A stretch of DNA of 64,000 nt from Neoarius graeffei (GCF_027579695.1 NC_083570.1:5859001-5923000), one strand, 5' to 3'. Shown: positions 9,400-22,589, counted from the first letter of the stretch. Notes: a model not told the origin generated them from the letters alone. Numbers and translations: made by a program.

Positions 9400-11640
9400 A
9401 CAGGTTAACTCTTTTGTTCCCTCTAGGAGCAATTCACCAATATCACAGTTCTAAGCACAACCAAATGAGCCTTATTTGTACCCAAAATCATAACAGAGGA
9501 ATGAAGTAAACTTGTTAACGAATGAAAAACATCACATACTTCAGAAAAAGTGATAATGGGTGGAGACTTTAACATAGCCCCTGATTCATGGTTCGATCGA
9601 ATACCTCACAGGAATCCACAACCTGTTTACGGCCGCATTATACTGAATTTATGAACAACGAATGTAATTGATTTTTGGAGGTCATCAAACCCAACTTGTA
9701 TTCAATGTACATGGTTTAATGCTGCAGGAAACGGTCAGTGTTTGAGACTAGATTACTGGTTTATCTCTTGTGAGCTGTATAATGATATTTTAGATTGTGA
9801 AATTTCAGCCTCTCCGCTCACAGACCATTGTACGATTAGTCTAAACCTATTTACATCTAAGCAACATAAGATCCTTCCTAATATCTGGAAATTTAGTGAC
9901 GACTTATTACAGAACGGTGAATTTTGTGATCAGGTGAAGTCTCTTATTTTGGAGGTTGAAGAGTTAGACATGTCTGATAGGAGTAAATGGGAATGGTTTA
10001 AGTTTAAGGTCAAAAAAATAGCAATTGGCATGGGTAAAAAACTTTCACGTATAAGGAGACAAGAACAAAAGGATCTGATTGATAAAATTAATACATTAGT
10101 AAATAACACACAACCATCCTTCAAAAACATTTCAGAATTACAGTCGCTGCAGTCTCAACTAGACGAAATGTACACAATAAAGGCAAATGGAGCTTCCACT
10201 CGATCAAGATGGATCGAACAGGGTGAAAAAAGTTCATCGTATTTCTTCGGACTTGAAAAACAAAGACAAACTTAAGAAAAAAATGAGTAAGCTTATGACC
10301 AATGATAATATAATAAAAGATCAGAAATGAGTACAGGATGGAATTTGGCTCTTTTATTGTAACTTGAATTTAATAAATCAGAATGTGACGTCTTATTTTA
10401 TCCCATTAATGATGACATCAAAGAAATGGATGAAGACAAACATACACTTGAGGAGGAATGAACTATAACAGAAATTGAAATTGCATTAAAACAAATGAAA
10501 AATGGTAAATCACCAGGAATCGATGGCTTAACATCTGAATTTTTAAAATACTTTTGGGTGGATATTAAAAAAAAAATTATTATATAGAGCATTTTTAGAA
10601 TGCATTCACAAAGAATGTTTATCCCTGACGATGAAGACAGGCTTAATAACCTTGCTACCAAAACCCAAAAAAGGCTTCTTGTTGCTAGACAATTAGAGAC
10701 CTATAACCTTACCATGCAATGATTATAAATTACTTGCCTTAGTATCTGCTAATCGTCTAAAGCGTGGACTTGTAAAACTTGTAGACGAATATCAATCAGC
10801 CTTCATGAAGGGAAGATATATTCAAAACCATGTCCGACTGATTCTGGATATGATTGATTACCAATCAATTATTCAATTTAAGATTTTACGTGGAATCCGA
10901 CAAGGCTGCCCAATTTCACCAAAATTATTTATTTAATGTACACAAATGCTAGCGTACTTAACCTTGTGGAATAATAGAACCATTACTATTAATAGGAAGA
11001 CTTTATTTCAACAAGAATGGAATGATGATAAAGTTTTAGATATTACTGGTCTAATGGATGAAAATGGACATTTAATGCAATTTAATTCATTTGTAGAAAA
11101 ATTTCATTTAAAATGTGTCTATAGAGAATTTAATCAAATTTGTAGAGCTATTCCACCTCCCTTAAGGTTCACGATAAAAAATACCCTTGAAAATTCAAAG
11201 GTGTTGGTCAAACTGCCTGAAATGAAAATCAGTGAAGTGGAAATTGGTAAAAGAAAATCTAATAACAAAGGAATTAGAAATGTTTTAAAAAGGAAGCTAT
11301 TCCCCGATTTAAAAAAAAAAAAATAAAAGTAAGGATAAATGACGATGGAGGAACGCTAACAAATACACACTGTAGTTATCTTAGACGGCCAATTTCACCC
11401 ACAGTGAAAGAAATTCAGTTTAAAATACTGAACAATATTTATCCAGCTGCTGAAACTCTCAGGAAAAGGTTGAATTTGCTTCTGTCTGAAAATGAGTTCA
11501 GCACAGAAACTCCATCACTGGGGGAAACTTTATTCTCCTGTGCTCTTATCTTTTATTCTGCAAAGCTTTGATTGTAATATTTGAATAAAAATCCCAAACT
11601 CACAGATAAACCTGGATTTATAAGGTTCTATCTGCGGGCC
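9400..11640 (+). mobile_element. L1/Tx1-clade LINE ORF2, decayed
   Basis: Blocks in order: endonuclease VIMGGDFNIAPDSWFDRIP (about 9553), LDYWFIS and SPLTDHCTISLNL (about 9745-9850), the linker WEWFKFKVKKIA (about 9985), the RT entry SRWIEQGEKSSSYFFGLEK, the RT block IALKQMKNGKSPGIDGLTS (about 10480), and GIRQGCPISPKLF (about 10895). The C-terminal domain follows (NRTITINRKTLFQQEWND, GLMDENGHLMQF; 10946-11326). The catalytic YADD region is missing: the frame jumps from SPKLF to C-terminal sequence. Several stops and frame changes interrupt it. Its 3' end (about 11490-11640) also occurs at 51475-51625 on the other strand. Confidence 0.85.
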
Positions 11641-12190
11641 AATCATCATCCAGGCTGAATATGGGATGAACACGACATCGGCAGCCTGAACCGATCATGT
11701 ACTGGATGTTCTAATGGAGTTTAAATATTGTTCAATGTTTTACAATCAAATCTCAGGGTTTAGAAACAACTTCAGATTTGAAAAAAGTGAATGTGGATTT
11801 TACATCTTAGAACACAAGCAGAAAAATCAAATTCATTCCAAAAGTGATGTTTTATTTTTATATAGTGTGACCTGAACAGGTTTAAAATGTTGTTCTGTTC
11901 TGGCTTTATTACTGTTTATTAGTTATTTAATGAGACGCTGCTTAATATGAAACAAACAGAACTTTATAATGCGAAGGTCATGAGATCATTTTCTTTTTTA
12001 AATTTGATGAGTTTCTTGTCTGACGGTTAATTTTTAACATTTCCTTTTTAATTATTTTAAATTATTCATCTGTTTTAATTTAAATATTAAAATGAGTGTT
12101 TTTGTGCAGCTGGATTGTGTTCTAGTGAAACAGACGACTGAGCAACAACGTGGCAACGTGCAGGAATTTTACAGAAAACACTCCACACTT
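11641..12190. other. LINE tail and 3' flank of the TRIM gene
   Basis: AT-rich. A piece of the LINE tail (GATTTTACATCTTAGAAC, near 11796) recurs at about 37085. No reading frame or RNA gene is visible. Confidence 0.4.
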
Positions 12191-13964
12191 TTATTCTGGA
12201 TCACACAATCTCACTGTAGAACCAGAAACCCAGAACCCAGCATATAGAGTCTGAGTGAATGTGGTGTGGACTCTGTGGAGGAGCTTCATCGTGTCAGAGA
12301 CGCTGTAGAAGGACAGAGTTCCTGCACTGTGATCCACATACACTCCTATTCTGGAGGGTGATGGAACTCTGAGATCAGTCTTAATGCTGTTGTGATAGAA
12401 AGAGAGAGAAGAAGAAGAACAGTACAGACTCCAGGACTGATTGTTGTGTCCAAACAGACACTCATTACCCCGTCCTTTCCTGCTGATGTCTTTATATGAG
12501 ACTGATATGGACACACCAGCAGCACCGCTCCACTCCACCTCCCAGTAACAGCGTCCACACACACTCTCCTTACACAACACCTGAGGCCAGGAATCAAATC
12601 TCTCTAGATGATCAGAGTAACGCTGCTCTCTCTCACTCCATCTCACCGCTCTGTTCTTCTCAGACAGAATGAGGTGACACTGTGCCGTGTTGGGATCCAG
12701 AGTCAGATAACAGAAATCTAAAATAAAAGAGAAAAACAAACTGAACAATGTGAACATGAATATCCGCGCTGGGGGCGTGGTCACGAAAACAGCAGTTCGG
12801 TTGCAGTGAAAACTTTTCTCTGTAGAACCCTGTCACTCCCCCCTCCCCCCACTCTGGGCTCAAGAACACAACAAAAGGGCAATAATATAACAACAACCAA
12901 TCAGAATCCAGATACAACAACCAATCAGAATTCAGATACAACAACCAATCAGAATTCAGATACAACAACCAATGAGAATTTAGATACATTCTGTTGCCAA
13001 GTAAAATTGTAACCTGTCAAAGTTCTCGAGCCCTCGTGCTGTTTTAGACATCAAGAATAATATAGTTTATCGCAATAATTTCTGAGACAATATATCATCC
13101 AAAAAAATTTGTCATCGTGACAGGCCTAGAAGTGTGTGTGTGTGTGTGTGTGTTAGATGTACATTTCAGAAAGTCTTCTCTGCTCTGTGGTTCTGGTTCT
13201 GAAATGATCTGAACTGCTGCAGCTGTGGAGAGAAAAATAGAAACATGAGTTTGTGTAAAAGATGGAAAGAGTTTAAAGTGATCCAGTCAGTTTATTCATT
13301 TTAAATCAGCGTTTTAGTTCAAAGTGTCGGGTGAATAAAGTGTCTTCAGAAAAGAAAGCAGGAGCATCGCTAAGAAATAACACATCACTGTGTTTCTCCA
13401 GCAGGAACAGCTCCTCATACCATGTGGAGGGATTTTGTTGAATTCCTCCTCACAGAATTCCTCAAGTCTCTTTTTCAGATCTGAGAGAGAATTCCTCACT
13501 CCATCAAATGAGAGATGTTGATGGACAGTGATGCTGGATGTGTGAAATGATGGTCTGTTCAATGGAGGAGAGTGACGTCCAGAAGCTAAAACCTACAGAA
13601 AGCAAATGAAATGTAAAACCCACTTGTGATGTCAGACAGGGACATTTATTGTTCCCTTAATGAGAGGTGTTTTAGAGAGTGTGTGAGGAACAGCTGGCTC
13701 TGTAGATCAGACAGTGAGTATTACCTGGAGGAAATGGATGTGATCGTGTGTGTGTGAAAGCTGCTCCAGCTCAGTGACTCTCCTCTGAAGATCAGCAATC
13801 TCCTGCTCCAGTTGCTCCAGGAGTCGTTCAGCTCGACTCAGTTCAGCCTTCTCCTGATCTCTGATCAGCTCCGTCACCTCCCAGTGCTTTTTTTCCATGG
13901 AGCTGATCAGCTCAGTAAAGATCATCTCACTGTCCTCCACTGCTGTCTGTGCACTGAGCTGTTA

Positions 13965-14026
<62 letters not shown>

Positions 14027-15907
14027 GATGTAAAGCTCATCTATCATTCCCTCTCTTACTGGGACTGTAAATGACTCGTTGTCCATGTTGTGTGTGTTTC
14101 TAGGAGCAGCTCTGTCTCTGCTCACTGCTCACCTTTATAGTGTTCACAGCCTGTTTCAGCTCCTGCACCTTCTTCTGCTTCTCCTGGATTCTCTGCTGGG
14201 ATTTCATCTGCTCCTCCTTTAACTCACTCTGAGGACAAATAAAATACATTCAGCTTTTTATACAGTACGAGCGAACTGGTTCCATATTAATGTCAGTTCA
14301 AAGTACATTCATGTTTCGCTCTGAAGGTTATGTACTCTGTGTGTGTGTAATGTTCACTAACTGGTCTGAAACTGGTGTTGAATCTGCTGGTGGTGTTCAA
14401 TTAGTTTTCTTGTACATTGCAAGTCCATCGAGTTAATTTTCAGAGTTGGACAGTAACGAAGTACATTTACTTGAGTTCTGTATTTAAGTACAGTTTTTGA
14501 GTATCTGTACTTTACTTGAGTATTTTTTGGGAAACTTATGACTGTAACTTCACTACATTTGAAAGACAAATATTGTACTTTTTACTCCACTACATTTCTA
14601 TCAAGGTCCTCGTTACTCGTTACTATGAAGCAGCTTTGAAAGTGGATGTTTTTTTCTTTTCTTTTCTAAAACGTGATTGGTTTTTCCGCAGGTGACACTG
14701 AGACAGTCTATCAGTAATCACTAGGGTCACGTCACGTCCATAGCCTGGATAAAATCAAGATCAATGATTTCTCCGTAGCATTATTTAACACGATCAGTTG
14801 ATGGCAGAATGGAAGGAGGCGGTTCTTCTGGGGAATGCACACACCCACGGTTCTATAGCTAGAACCCATGGTTCAGTTTTCTGAAAGGAATAAAGAGTCA
14901 TTTCATTTTAAATGTTTGCTTTGTTTGCCTAAAACGGAGCACATCACAGCCTACAAAAACTCACCATCCGACCTGCAGAAGCATATTGAGGGATATAAAC
15001 GTTTTATTCCAAGAGAAAGCTTGCAGTGAAGTTGTCTGTGCTTTAGAGCTCGCGATAACGTTGCAATCGCTACACAGTCTGATTAGTCAAATGACTCTGT
15101 GGATTTGCCCACCAAGTTGCCATCGCCTTGTCCACGTCTAATGTTTACACATAGCTAGTTAACTTGGACACTGTTAGTTAGCATGTAAAAACGGAGTTAC
15201 ACTAACATGAATAACGTTCACTTTTCTGAAGTCCTTTCAGAAATGTTTCATCATAATCTTGCCAATTAAACAAAAAAGTAGAAATCTTTCTTTTCTCGTA
15301 ATATTAGCTGCCCAATATGATTTCGAGTTTGAAAAGAGTTTGCTAGCATGTCAGGTGGAGCTTCACTGACATGATTCCACAGGCAGATTCATATGTGCAT
15401 GAATACATACACTTAACAAATTGCTGGAATTTTTTGTTTTGATGTCAGATGATGGTCTTGCACCTTTTTTTTTTGCCTTGCTTAAAGCAGAGTTGCTGTT
15501 GGGCCGTTATTAACATCGAGGTGTGGATCTGGGTTTTAATCAGGTTGGATTGTCCTTTTTATTTTCTGAGCAAGCTGCATTTACAGCTGTTCCACTGTCT
15601 TCCTTATTAACACACACAACTGAAGTAAAAATTTGACTGTCCAACTTTCACTTGTATCGGAGTAACATTTGCCCAGTGGGATCTGTACTTTGACTTAAGT
15701 AATGAAGTTGGGTTCTTTGTCCAGCTCTGTTAATTATTAAATAAATATACACAAAACACGATGCATATATTTCAGTATGTTATGGAATTACGTATGGATA
15801 TCAGAATGTCACATTTACATCACTATATTTTAATCAAATTTAGCTCCATTAGGCGAGTGATTAACTAATTTAGTGTTATAAATGAGACACATTTCTACAC
15901 CTCTAAT

Positions 15908-15948
<41 letters not shown>

Positions 15949-17436
15949 GGTTTTGATGTGTGTGTATTGTGTACCTAAGAAGGTTGAATTGACCTCCTTA
16001 TATATAAGGTTGACTATATATATTAAACCTCCTTCGGTACACACTACACACAGATCAAAACCTCTCTCTCTCTCTCTCTCTCTCTCTGTGCACTTATAAG
16101 GGAGAACATGGCCCACTCTGCACTGTGGAGAACAGCTGAAATAATCCTGACTGCATGATTGGGGGGTAACAGTGAAATGAGCGAGCATGGGGAACACATT
16201 TACCTCATTATTTAGCTTATTATTTGCTCATTCTTTCATGTGAACATTTGTTCATTTCATTAAAAACATACTTGGAATAAAAAAATTGCCATAAACATAA
16301 AATAGTTTCATTAATTAATTACCACATTATATATGTAATGCTTCCAGATGATACTATATATTATCTTATTTTAAACACTTTATATTTCATTAGATTTTGG
16401 TTAAAAACGAGCACCATGTGACCTTATCGACTGGATTTAGCAGCTACTAATGCCTTCAGCTACGACAGTACGATTGCCTTTAGCAGCTACTAATGCCTAT
16501 ATCGGGGATGCGAACTGCAAAGACGCTCTTCATCCTGTTGTCCTTTAGACTCCTTTAGAACGTTAACATTTGTTCCTTAAGAGAGTCTCTCAACTCTCTC
16601 TTTAGGTCTAAACGGCAACGTTATCAGGAAACCCACCCCGAACCAGATTACGACCATCACTGAAGATAAATTTAACACTCTGTTCACCAGAACACAGACA
16701 ATTTTAATCAGCTTTTACAGAATCCTTCTGATTGAGACACACATTGAAATTAAAGTTCAAATCATATCACTGACTAAAGCACCTGTTTCTAGATGGGAAA
16801 CTATAATTAAGATGATTTAATTCTGGAAAAATTTCTCATTCTCACCTGTTTCTCAGGTCTTTCTGCTGCAGCTGTGATGGTGTCGTGACCTTTGTGATGA
16901 TCCATCGTACACAAATAACAGATGCAGGTTTGATCAGTACGACAGTAGATCTTCAGCACTTCACCATGTTCAGAGCAGATCTTCTCTTGGAGTTTTGCTG
17001 AGGCTTCAATTAATGTGTGTTTTTTCAAAACAGGAGCTTCCTGATGAGGTTTCAGATGAGTTTCACAATAAGAAGCCAAACACATCAGACAGGACTTGAC
17101 GGCTTTGTGTTTTCTCCCGGTGCAGAAATCACACTCCACATCTCCAGGTCCAGCGTAACAGTGAGCAGGAGAAGCAGCTTGGACTTCAGTCTTCTTCAGT
17201 TTCTCCACCACTTCATCCAGCATGTTGTTTCTGCGTAGAACAGGCCTTGTCGTGAAAGTGTCTCTGCACTGAGGACAGCTGTAGACGCCCTTCTGATCCT
17301 CCTGATCCCAGCAGCCATTAATACACACCTTACAGAAACTGTGACCACAGGGGATAGCCACCGGATCCTTCAGGAGATCCAGACACACTGGACACATGAA
17401 CTGGTCCTGAGCTACTGAAATACTGGCCTCAGCCAT
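12191..17436 (-). CDS. finTRIM-like RING/B-box/coiled-coil/PRY-SPRY protein, complete
   Basis: Putative RING-type E3 ubiquitin ligase of the fish TRIM expansion, a family linked to antiviral immunity. Six coding exons on the minus strand: 16846-17436, 14133-14228, 13725-13958, 13421-13592, 13163-13222 and 12191-12717. All have GT-AG junctions and matching phases, giving 1680 nt including the stop (559 aa). RING C3HC4 ligands are C15, C18, C30, H32, C35, C38, C54 and C57. B-box regions lie at about 102-131 and 154-184. The coiled coil is in exons 2-3 (about 198-307), and PRY-SPRY begins LTLDPNTA at about 388 and ends CDPE. The 96- and 234-nt exons are the family norm. The start (17436) is the conserved [13 protein letters not shown]; an in-frame upstream ATG exists but lies in leader-like sequence. 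Intron 1 (2.6 kb) holds a hAT element. No disabling change is seen, so it may be functional. Confidence 0.9.
12892..12987 (-). repeat. four tandem 24-bp units with inverted CCAAT boxes, intron 5 of left TRIM
   Basis: Four contiguous units of AACAACCAATCAGAATNCAG plus ATAC, each with CCAATCAG or CCAATGAG. The right TRIM gene has three units at the same intron position (63632-63703), so copy number changed after duplication. CCAAT boxes bind NF-Y, but an intronic enhancer role is speculation. Confidence 0.8.
13968..14026. repeat. (CA)n microsatellite in intron 2 of left TRIM
   Basis: About 29 CA units between coiled-coil exons 2 and 3. The right gene has only about 10 units at the same place (60207-60228). 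Confidence 0.85.
14441..15729 (-). mobile_element. hAT remnant in intron 1 of left TRIM
   Basis: Ends CAGAGTTGGACAGTAACG and CCAGCTCTG are inverted; flanks TTAATTTT and TTAATTAT match at 7 of 8 bases. The right TRIM intron has the same element with a perfect 8-bp duplication (58017-59502), so it was there before the gene duplicated. Inside, at about 14905-15030, a plus-strand frame with [19 protein letters not shown] then LQKHI looks like a BED-type zinc finger of a hAT transposase. No complete transposase remains. Confidence 0.75.
15928..16087. repeat. fold-back hairpin sequence in intron 1 of left TRIM
   Basis: (GA)n-GGTTTTGATGTGTGTGTA...GTGTACC and its complement TACACAC...GATCAAAACC-(CT)n face each other across a short AT-rich core (TATATATA). 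The same fold-back lies in the right TRIM intron (57640-57790). It is a small palindromic repeat, perhaps a miniature transposon. Confidence 0.7.
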
Positions 17437-18489
17437 TTTCCTGAAATTGCAGACTGACAGAGAGAGACAGAGGTCAGTTTTGTTTTCTCTGAAATGAGGT
17501 GTTACCTCCCTGTACTGTGTGTGTGAAAGAGCAATAGAGAGTGAGGAGGAGCACAAACACAGAGAGGTCATGAACACTCCTCTATTAACCATTTCATCTC
17601 CCTTCAGTGCAGAAATATAACCCATGTAACCGCACTGATTAGGATTAATTTCATGAGATTTAATGAATACTGAAAATAACTGATTCAGTAGACTGGATTA
17701 AAGTGTCAAAAAAGCCAATTAAAAAAAATCATTTCGGAAAATTTGGAAATCCAACACTCTTTACCTAGGTGGTTTGAACACAAGCACAATCCCTCTCTTT
17801 TGTTTTCTCTGTCAAAACACACACTTCTGACCTTCACTAATTCACACATTCCCTCCTCTTTCTTGTCAAATTCAGGAAGAAACTTTCTGTGCAGGAAATG
17901 CAGAAGAGAACGTCGCGATATTAATGAATCAGCAGTCAGAAATATAAAGGCTTAGATGGTTAAAGCTAATTAGGAGATGAAATGGTTCTCCAGAAGCTGC
18001 TGTGTTTCTGTGTGTTCTTTTGCAGATGTCACCTTTATTTTCTTCTTCTTGAGGCTGATGAATGGTTTCTGCTGCGTTACTCTTCCTCTGTCCCCATGCT
18101 CCATGGTCCTGATTTGAATCGTATCTCATCTCATTGTATCTGCTAATTCTCATCAAGATCAAGACTTGCTGCTGTTTCTCAGCTGTTTATATTGATTTTA
18201 ATCACAATTTTGCTGCCCAAATCAGCTGGTGGTATTTCTGGGGCTGCCTGTATGTTGTCTGTTCATTCACAAATCCTTCTTCTTTTATTTTTATCAAGTT
18301 TTGCTGATCAGGTGACTGGAGCGGCTTCTTTCTGCAGCCATTTTATGACTAAAGAGTGGCCTTCTTTATTCATTTAAAGTGGATGTGTATGTAGTCGATT
18401 CCCTTCAGGTTCATACAGGTGCCTCTATTTTACCTGTATTGCACTCACAACAACACAACAGCACATTATTCAGTGTTTTACTTCATGAA
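17437..18489. other. 5' flank of left TRIM; nothing further recognised
   Basis: The first 200 nt upstream of the start (to about 17665) match the 5' flank of the right TRIM gene; homology then stops. A 77-codon minus-strand frame at 17929-18162 (DHGAWGQRKSNAAETIHQPQ) matches nothing I know; I see no reason to call it a gene. Confidence 0.4.
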
Positions 18490-18980
18490 TCTTTTTTTTT
18501 TTCAAAAATAAACACATTTCAAAAATAGTTGGGGCAGTAAAGCATTTCCCACTTTATAATGTTCCCATTCATTTTCATGACACTTAAAAGATGTTTAGGG
18601 ACTGAAGACACTAATTGATGAAGTGTTTCAGGTGTTATTTTGTCCCATTCTTCCTGCAAACAGGTCTTAAGGTGTGCAACAGTATGGGGACAGAAGGGAC
18701 ACAGCCTCTTCTTCCACAGCCATGCCTTTGTAATGTGTGCAGAATGTGGTTTTGCATTGTTTTGTTGAAATCTCCCTGGAAAAGATTGTTGGTAACAGTC
18801 TGGATGTTCCTTTTTGCCTTTGGTCTGGAGCACATGGCATCCATTTCTTCCAAAAATGACCCAGAATACTAAGTCATCTGACCACAATACATGTTTCCAT
18901 TGTGTGATGGTCCATCCCAGATGCCTCTGAGCCCACAGAAGTTGACAGTGCTTCTGGACACAGTTGACATAAGGCTCCTT
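18490..18980 (-). mobile_element. decayed Tc1-like transposase 3' piece
   Basis: A minus-strand frame shows QQNNAKPHSAHITKAWLWKK (compare QQDNAPPH...), and then LKTCLQEEWDKITPETLHQL and VSSVPKHLL before KMNGN.IIKW. This is the order of the C-terminal half of Tc1-family transposases, with the middle DDE part shortened. It directly abuts the Gypsy fossil at 18982. It could instead be a non-coding relative of a high-copy fish repeat. Confidence 0.45.
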
Positions 18981-18981
18981 G

Positions 18982-21739
18982 GGGCAGTGAGGGCGTGGTC
19001 GGGCATGGAAATTTTATTCCATGTAGCTCATCATAATCCTACGGCTGGGCATTTAGGTTAGGATAAGACACTAAATTGTCTCATGGCCCACTTCTATTGG
19101 CCAGGGATTTGTGCAGGTGGTGTGCGGCTTGTTGTGAATGTCAGCTGGTAAATCCAGCAGCCACACTAAAAGTGCCATTGCGCCTCTAAATTTGATTGAG
19201 ATCCCCTTCAAGAGAATTGGTATGGATCTTTTCGGGCCATTAGATTGATCTGAGTGAAGGTATTCATTTGTGCATATAGTGTTGCAGAGTTACTACTTTC
19301 ATTCCACATACACTATGCAAACTGGACAAATTGTTGGGGATTAAATTGATTCATACCAGGGTTTACCATCCACAAATGGACAGGCTGGACAAACGATTTA
19401 ATCAAATGCTCAAAAAATGATTTATAAGTTCATTTACGGGGATGCTAGAAACTGGGATAAGTGGCTACACCCTCTGTTGTTTGCAGTGCATGACTAATCC
19501 TCCACTGGGTTTTCCTCATTTGAATTACTATATGGGCGCAAGCCTTGTGGCATCTTAGACATCATGAGAGAAAATTGGGAGGAAGGATCTTCTCAAAGCA
19601 AAAATTAAATTTAGTAAGCTCTTGACCTGAAAGCAAAACTCCACGCACTGAGACACCTAATACAGGAGAGTTTGCTACAGGTGCAAGAACATCAATCCCA
19701 CCTGTCCAACAGAGGGGCACAACTAAGGGAATCTGCACCGGGAGATAAAGTCCTCATTTTATTGCCCCTGTCAAGCTCAAAATTATTCACCAAGTAGCAA
19801 GGGTCCTTTGAGGTCACATGGCAAATTGGGGAAGTTGACTATGAGGTTAGGCACATGGATAGGGGAGATGCATGCCTAATTGACCACCTGAATCTCCTGA
19901 AACCATGGCGAGAGGAGGTTCCTGTGGCTCTGGTGACAGGAGTTCCTAAGAGGGCAGAGCTGGGACCGGAAGTAAATCCAAAAAGTGTGGCCCAATTCAC
20001 CCCGGTCCCCTGTGGAGACCACCTCTCACCATCACAAAGAGCACAGATTATCAGGTTGCAGGAGGAATTCTGCAATGTGTTTTTGCCCCTTCCGGGTCGG
20101 ACTGACCTCATAGAACACCACATTGAGACCCCCCTGGAATGGTGGTGCACAGCCGCCTGAACACAAGAAAAATTTAGTTCAGGATGAACTTAAGTCAGTG
20201 CTTGACATGGGGGTAATTAAGGAGTGGCACAGTGACTGGAGCAGCCCGGCAGTTTTAGTTCCCAAGACTGACAGGCCAGTCGAGTTCTGAGTAGACTATA
20301 GAAAAGTCAATGCAGTTTCTAAATTTGATGCATATCCAATGCCTCACATTAATGAACTGCTCAATTGGTTCGACGCAGCCTGCTTTTATTCGACACTGGA
20401 TCTAACAAAGGGATATTGGCAGACCCCCTTCACTCCATTATCCTGCGAAAAAACAGACTTTTCCACTCCATTTGGGTTACACTAAATTGTCACCCTTTCA
20501 TTTGGGAAGTTTGGGGCCCCAGCAACATTTCAGCATCTCCTGGACAGAATCCTCCATCCCCACAGGGCATATGCTGCTGCCTATTTAGATGTCATCATTA
20601 TTTATAGTAATGACTGGCAGCGGCAGTTATAACATCTCAGGGCCGTCCTGAGGTCACAGAGGTGCATGGGACTCATGATAAACCTAAATAAGTGTGGAAT
20701 CGGGCAGGTGGAAGTATGGTTTCTGGGCTTCTACTTAGTTTATGGGCAGGTGCGTCCCCAAATTGATAAGACTGCAGCAATTGTGGCCTACCCAAGACCT
20801 AAGACCAAAAAGGGGGTGAGGCAGTTTATGGACCTGGCTGGCTAATAAAGGTGGTTCAAGTCTAATTTTTTGGACATCACCAGCTCCCTGGCTGATCTCA
20901 CTAAAAGGGGGCACCAGATGCGGTACACTGGATGGAGCCATGGAAAAGTCTTTTGCTCAGGTTAAAGCAGTTTTGTTTGAGTTTTGGCTCACTGTTGCAT
21001 TCTCCTGACTTTTCTGACCTTTTTTTTTTTTGCAGATCAACACATCGGACAGAGGGCTGAGGGCAGTTTTGTCTCAGGTGGTGGAAAAGGAGGAGCACCC
21101 TGTGCTGTACATCAGCTGCAAGCTTTCGATGTGAGAGAGTAAGTACAACACCATTGAGAAGGAATGTCTGGCCACCAGGTGGGTGGTTCTCACTCTCTCG
21201 TATTACCTGCTTGGATGCCCCTTCATCATCTGTTCTGACAATTCCCTGCTTCAGTGGTTCCACCACATGAGGGGATCTAGCTCTTCAGCCCTTCAAGTTT
21301 GAGGTGGTCCACAGGCCGGGGGCACAGACAGTGGTGGCGTATTACCTCTCCCACCAGGGGGGAGTCAGCTGCAGGCTGGACGACTCCCTGGGTTGAGTCG
21401 GGTGGTGGGTGTATGTGGCAGTGAGGACGTGGTTGAGCATCGGCTGTGAATGGCAAGGAGTCAGATTGACCCAGCAGGAAACAGGTGATGAGTTACACCT
21501 GTGTCTAATTAGTGACTGTCTATTACTGTGTCTCTGTGTGTCTTTCAGATAGTCAAGAGAGAGAGGAGTAAAGAAAGAAAGAAAGAAAGAAAGAGCTATG
21601 TTCCCAAACATGTGGTTGTGCTTGTGTGTGAGTTGTAAAAGCACTGAAAAGTGCATTGTGGGAAAAATAAAATTAACTTTCTTTGAACTGTCATGCCTGT
21701 CTCCCAGTTCCTCATTTCCCAAGCTTAAAAGTTGTTACA
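18982..21739 (+). mobile_element. Ty3/Gypsy retroelement fossil, copy 1 (integrase before RT)
   Basis: A short LTR-like start (GGGGCAGTGAGGGCGTGG) is followed by integrase-type sequence (about 19100-19860, ending near DRGDACLIDHLNLLKPW). Then come protease/RT-type sequence (about 19900-20760, including IYSNDW and WFLGFYL), RNase H-type sequence (about 20960-21340) and a 326-bp LTR at 21414-21739 (TGTGGCAG...TGTTACA). Integrase upstream of RT is unlike most Ty3/Gypsy elements and is known from Gmr1-like elements of fish. It is broken at many places and has no capsid gene visible. It is an old copy. Confidence 0.75.
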
Positions 21740-21821
21740 CTTCCTTTTTGGACAGTAAAGTTTTAACTTCAGAAAGTGGACATAAAATCCTCCAAAAATG
21801 AAAAAAAAAAAGATGTATATC

Positions 21822-22190
21822 GGGTGGTGTAGTGATTAGCACTCTCGCCTCACAGCAAGAAGGTTCTGGGTTTGAGCCCAGTGGCCGATGGGGACCTTTC
21901 TGTGTGGAGTTTGCATGTTCTCCCTGTGTTTGTGTGGGTTTCCTCCGGGTGCTCCGATTTTTCCCACAGTCCAAAGACATGCAGGTTAGGCTAATTGGTG
22001 GCTCTAAATTGACTGTAGGTGTGAATGTGAGTGTGAATGGTTGTTTGTCTCTGTATGTCAGCCCTGCAATGATCTGGCAACTTGTCCAGGGTGCATCCCG
22101 CCTCTCACCCATAGTCAGGTGGGATAGGTTCCAGCTCACCCATGACCCTGCATAGGATAAGCGGTTATGGATAATGGATGGATGGATAGA
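21822..22190 (+). mobile_element. V-SINE/DANA-like tRNA-derived SINE, copy 1
   Basis: Starts with a tRNA-like head: A box GGTGTAGTGATTAGCACT, then TCGCCTCACAGCAAGAAGG and a B box GGGTTTGAGCCC. The core TTCTCCCTGTGTTTGTGTGG and GTCCAAAGACATGCAGGTTA follows, and the tail is GATGGATGGATA. A paralogue sits in the same place in duplication unit 2. Confidence 0.8.
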
Positions 22191-22589
22191 AGCTTATATT
22201 CCTCAAAACTTGCTTCTTGACTGTTACTTTAATTCTCTCCTCCCTAGTTTGTGATTTTCTCTCCAGCAAGTGGGTACTCCAATTAAATTAAGTGGTTGTG
22301 AGATGACAGGAATTAAACACCATCTGCACAAACACATGGAAAAGGTAAAATGGGTTGTTTGCATCAAGTCAAAAACCCACTATTTTGCCACCCACAAGAT
22401 GAATGGGCCATGTAATAAAGGTGGCACATAAACGTACCAGTTAAATCTGAACTGCTCCCCCTCCCTCCCCCAAAAAAGTTATCCCCAGTCATCACTGCAC
22501 TTGTTGTCTCAGTCTATCTCTCTACAGTTCAAAAAGAAATATCTCTATGTAGCTTAGGAAATCTTATCGCATGTTATAATGCTGTAAAT

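Noticed and set aside
12660-12989. Repeated YLNSDWLL frame over the 24-bp minisatellite (also 63630-63935)
   Set aside because: The unit length is a multiple of three, so repeats give a periodic frame by chance; the tract is intronic in both TRIM genes.
13922-14125. Open frames of repeated Cys-Val or His-Thr over (CA)n tracts, also near 57790 and 59829
   Set aside because: They are translations of dinucleotide microsatellites inside TRIM introns and have no coding support.
17017-17238. Frames opposite TRIM exon 1 (also 56463-56684)
   Set aside because: Same antisense shadow in both paralogues; the sense strand codes the RING and B-box domains.
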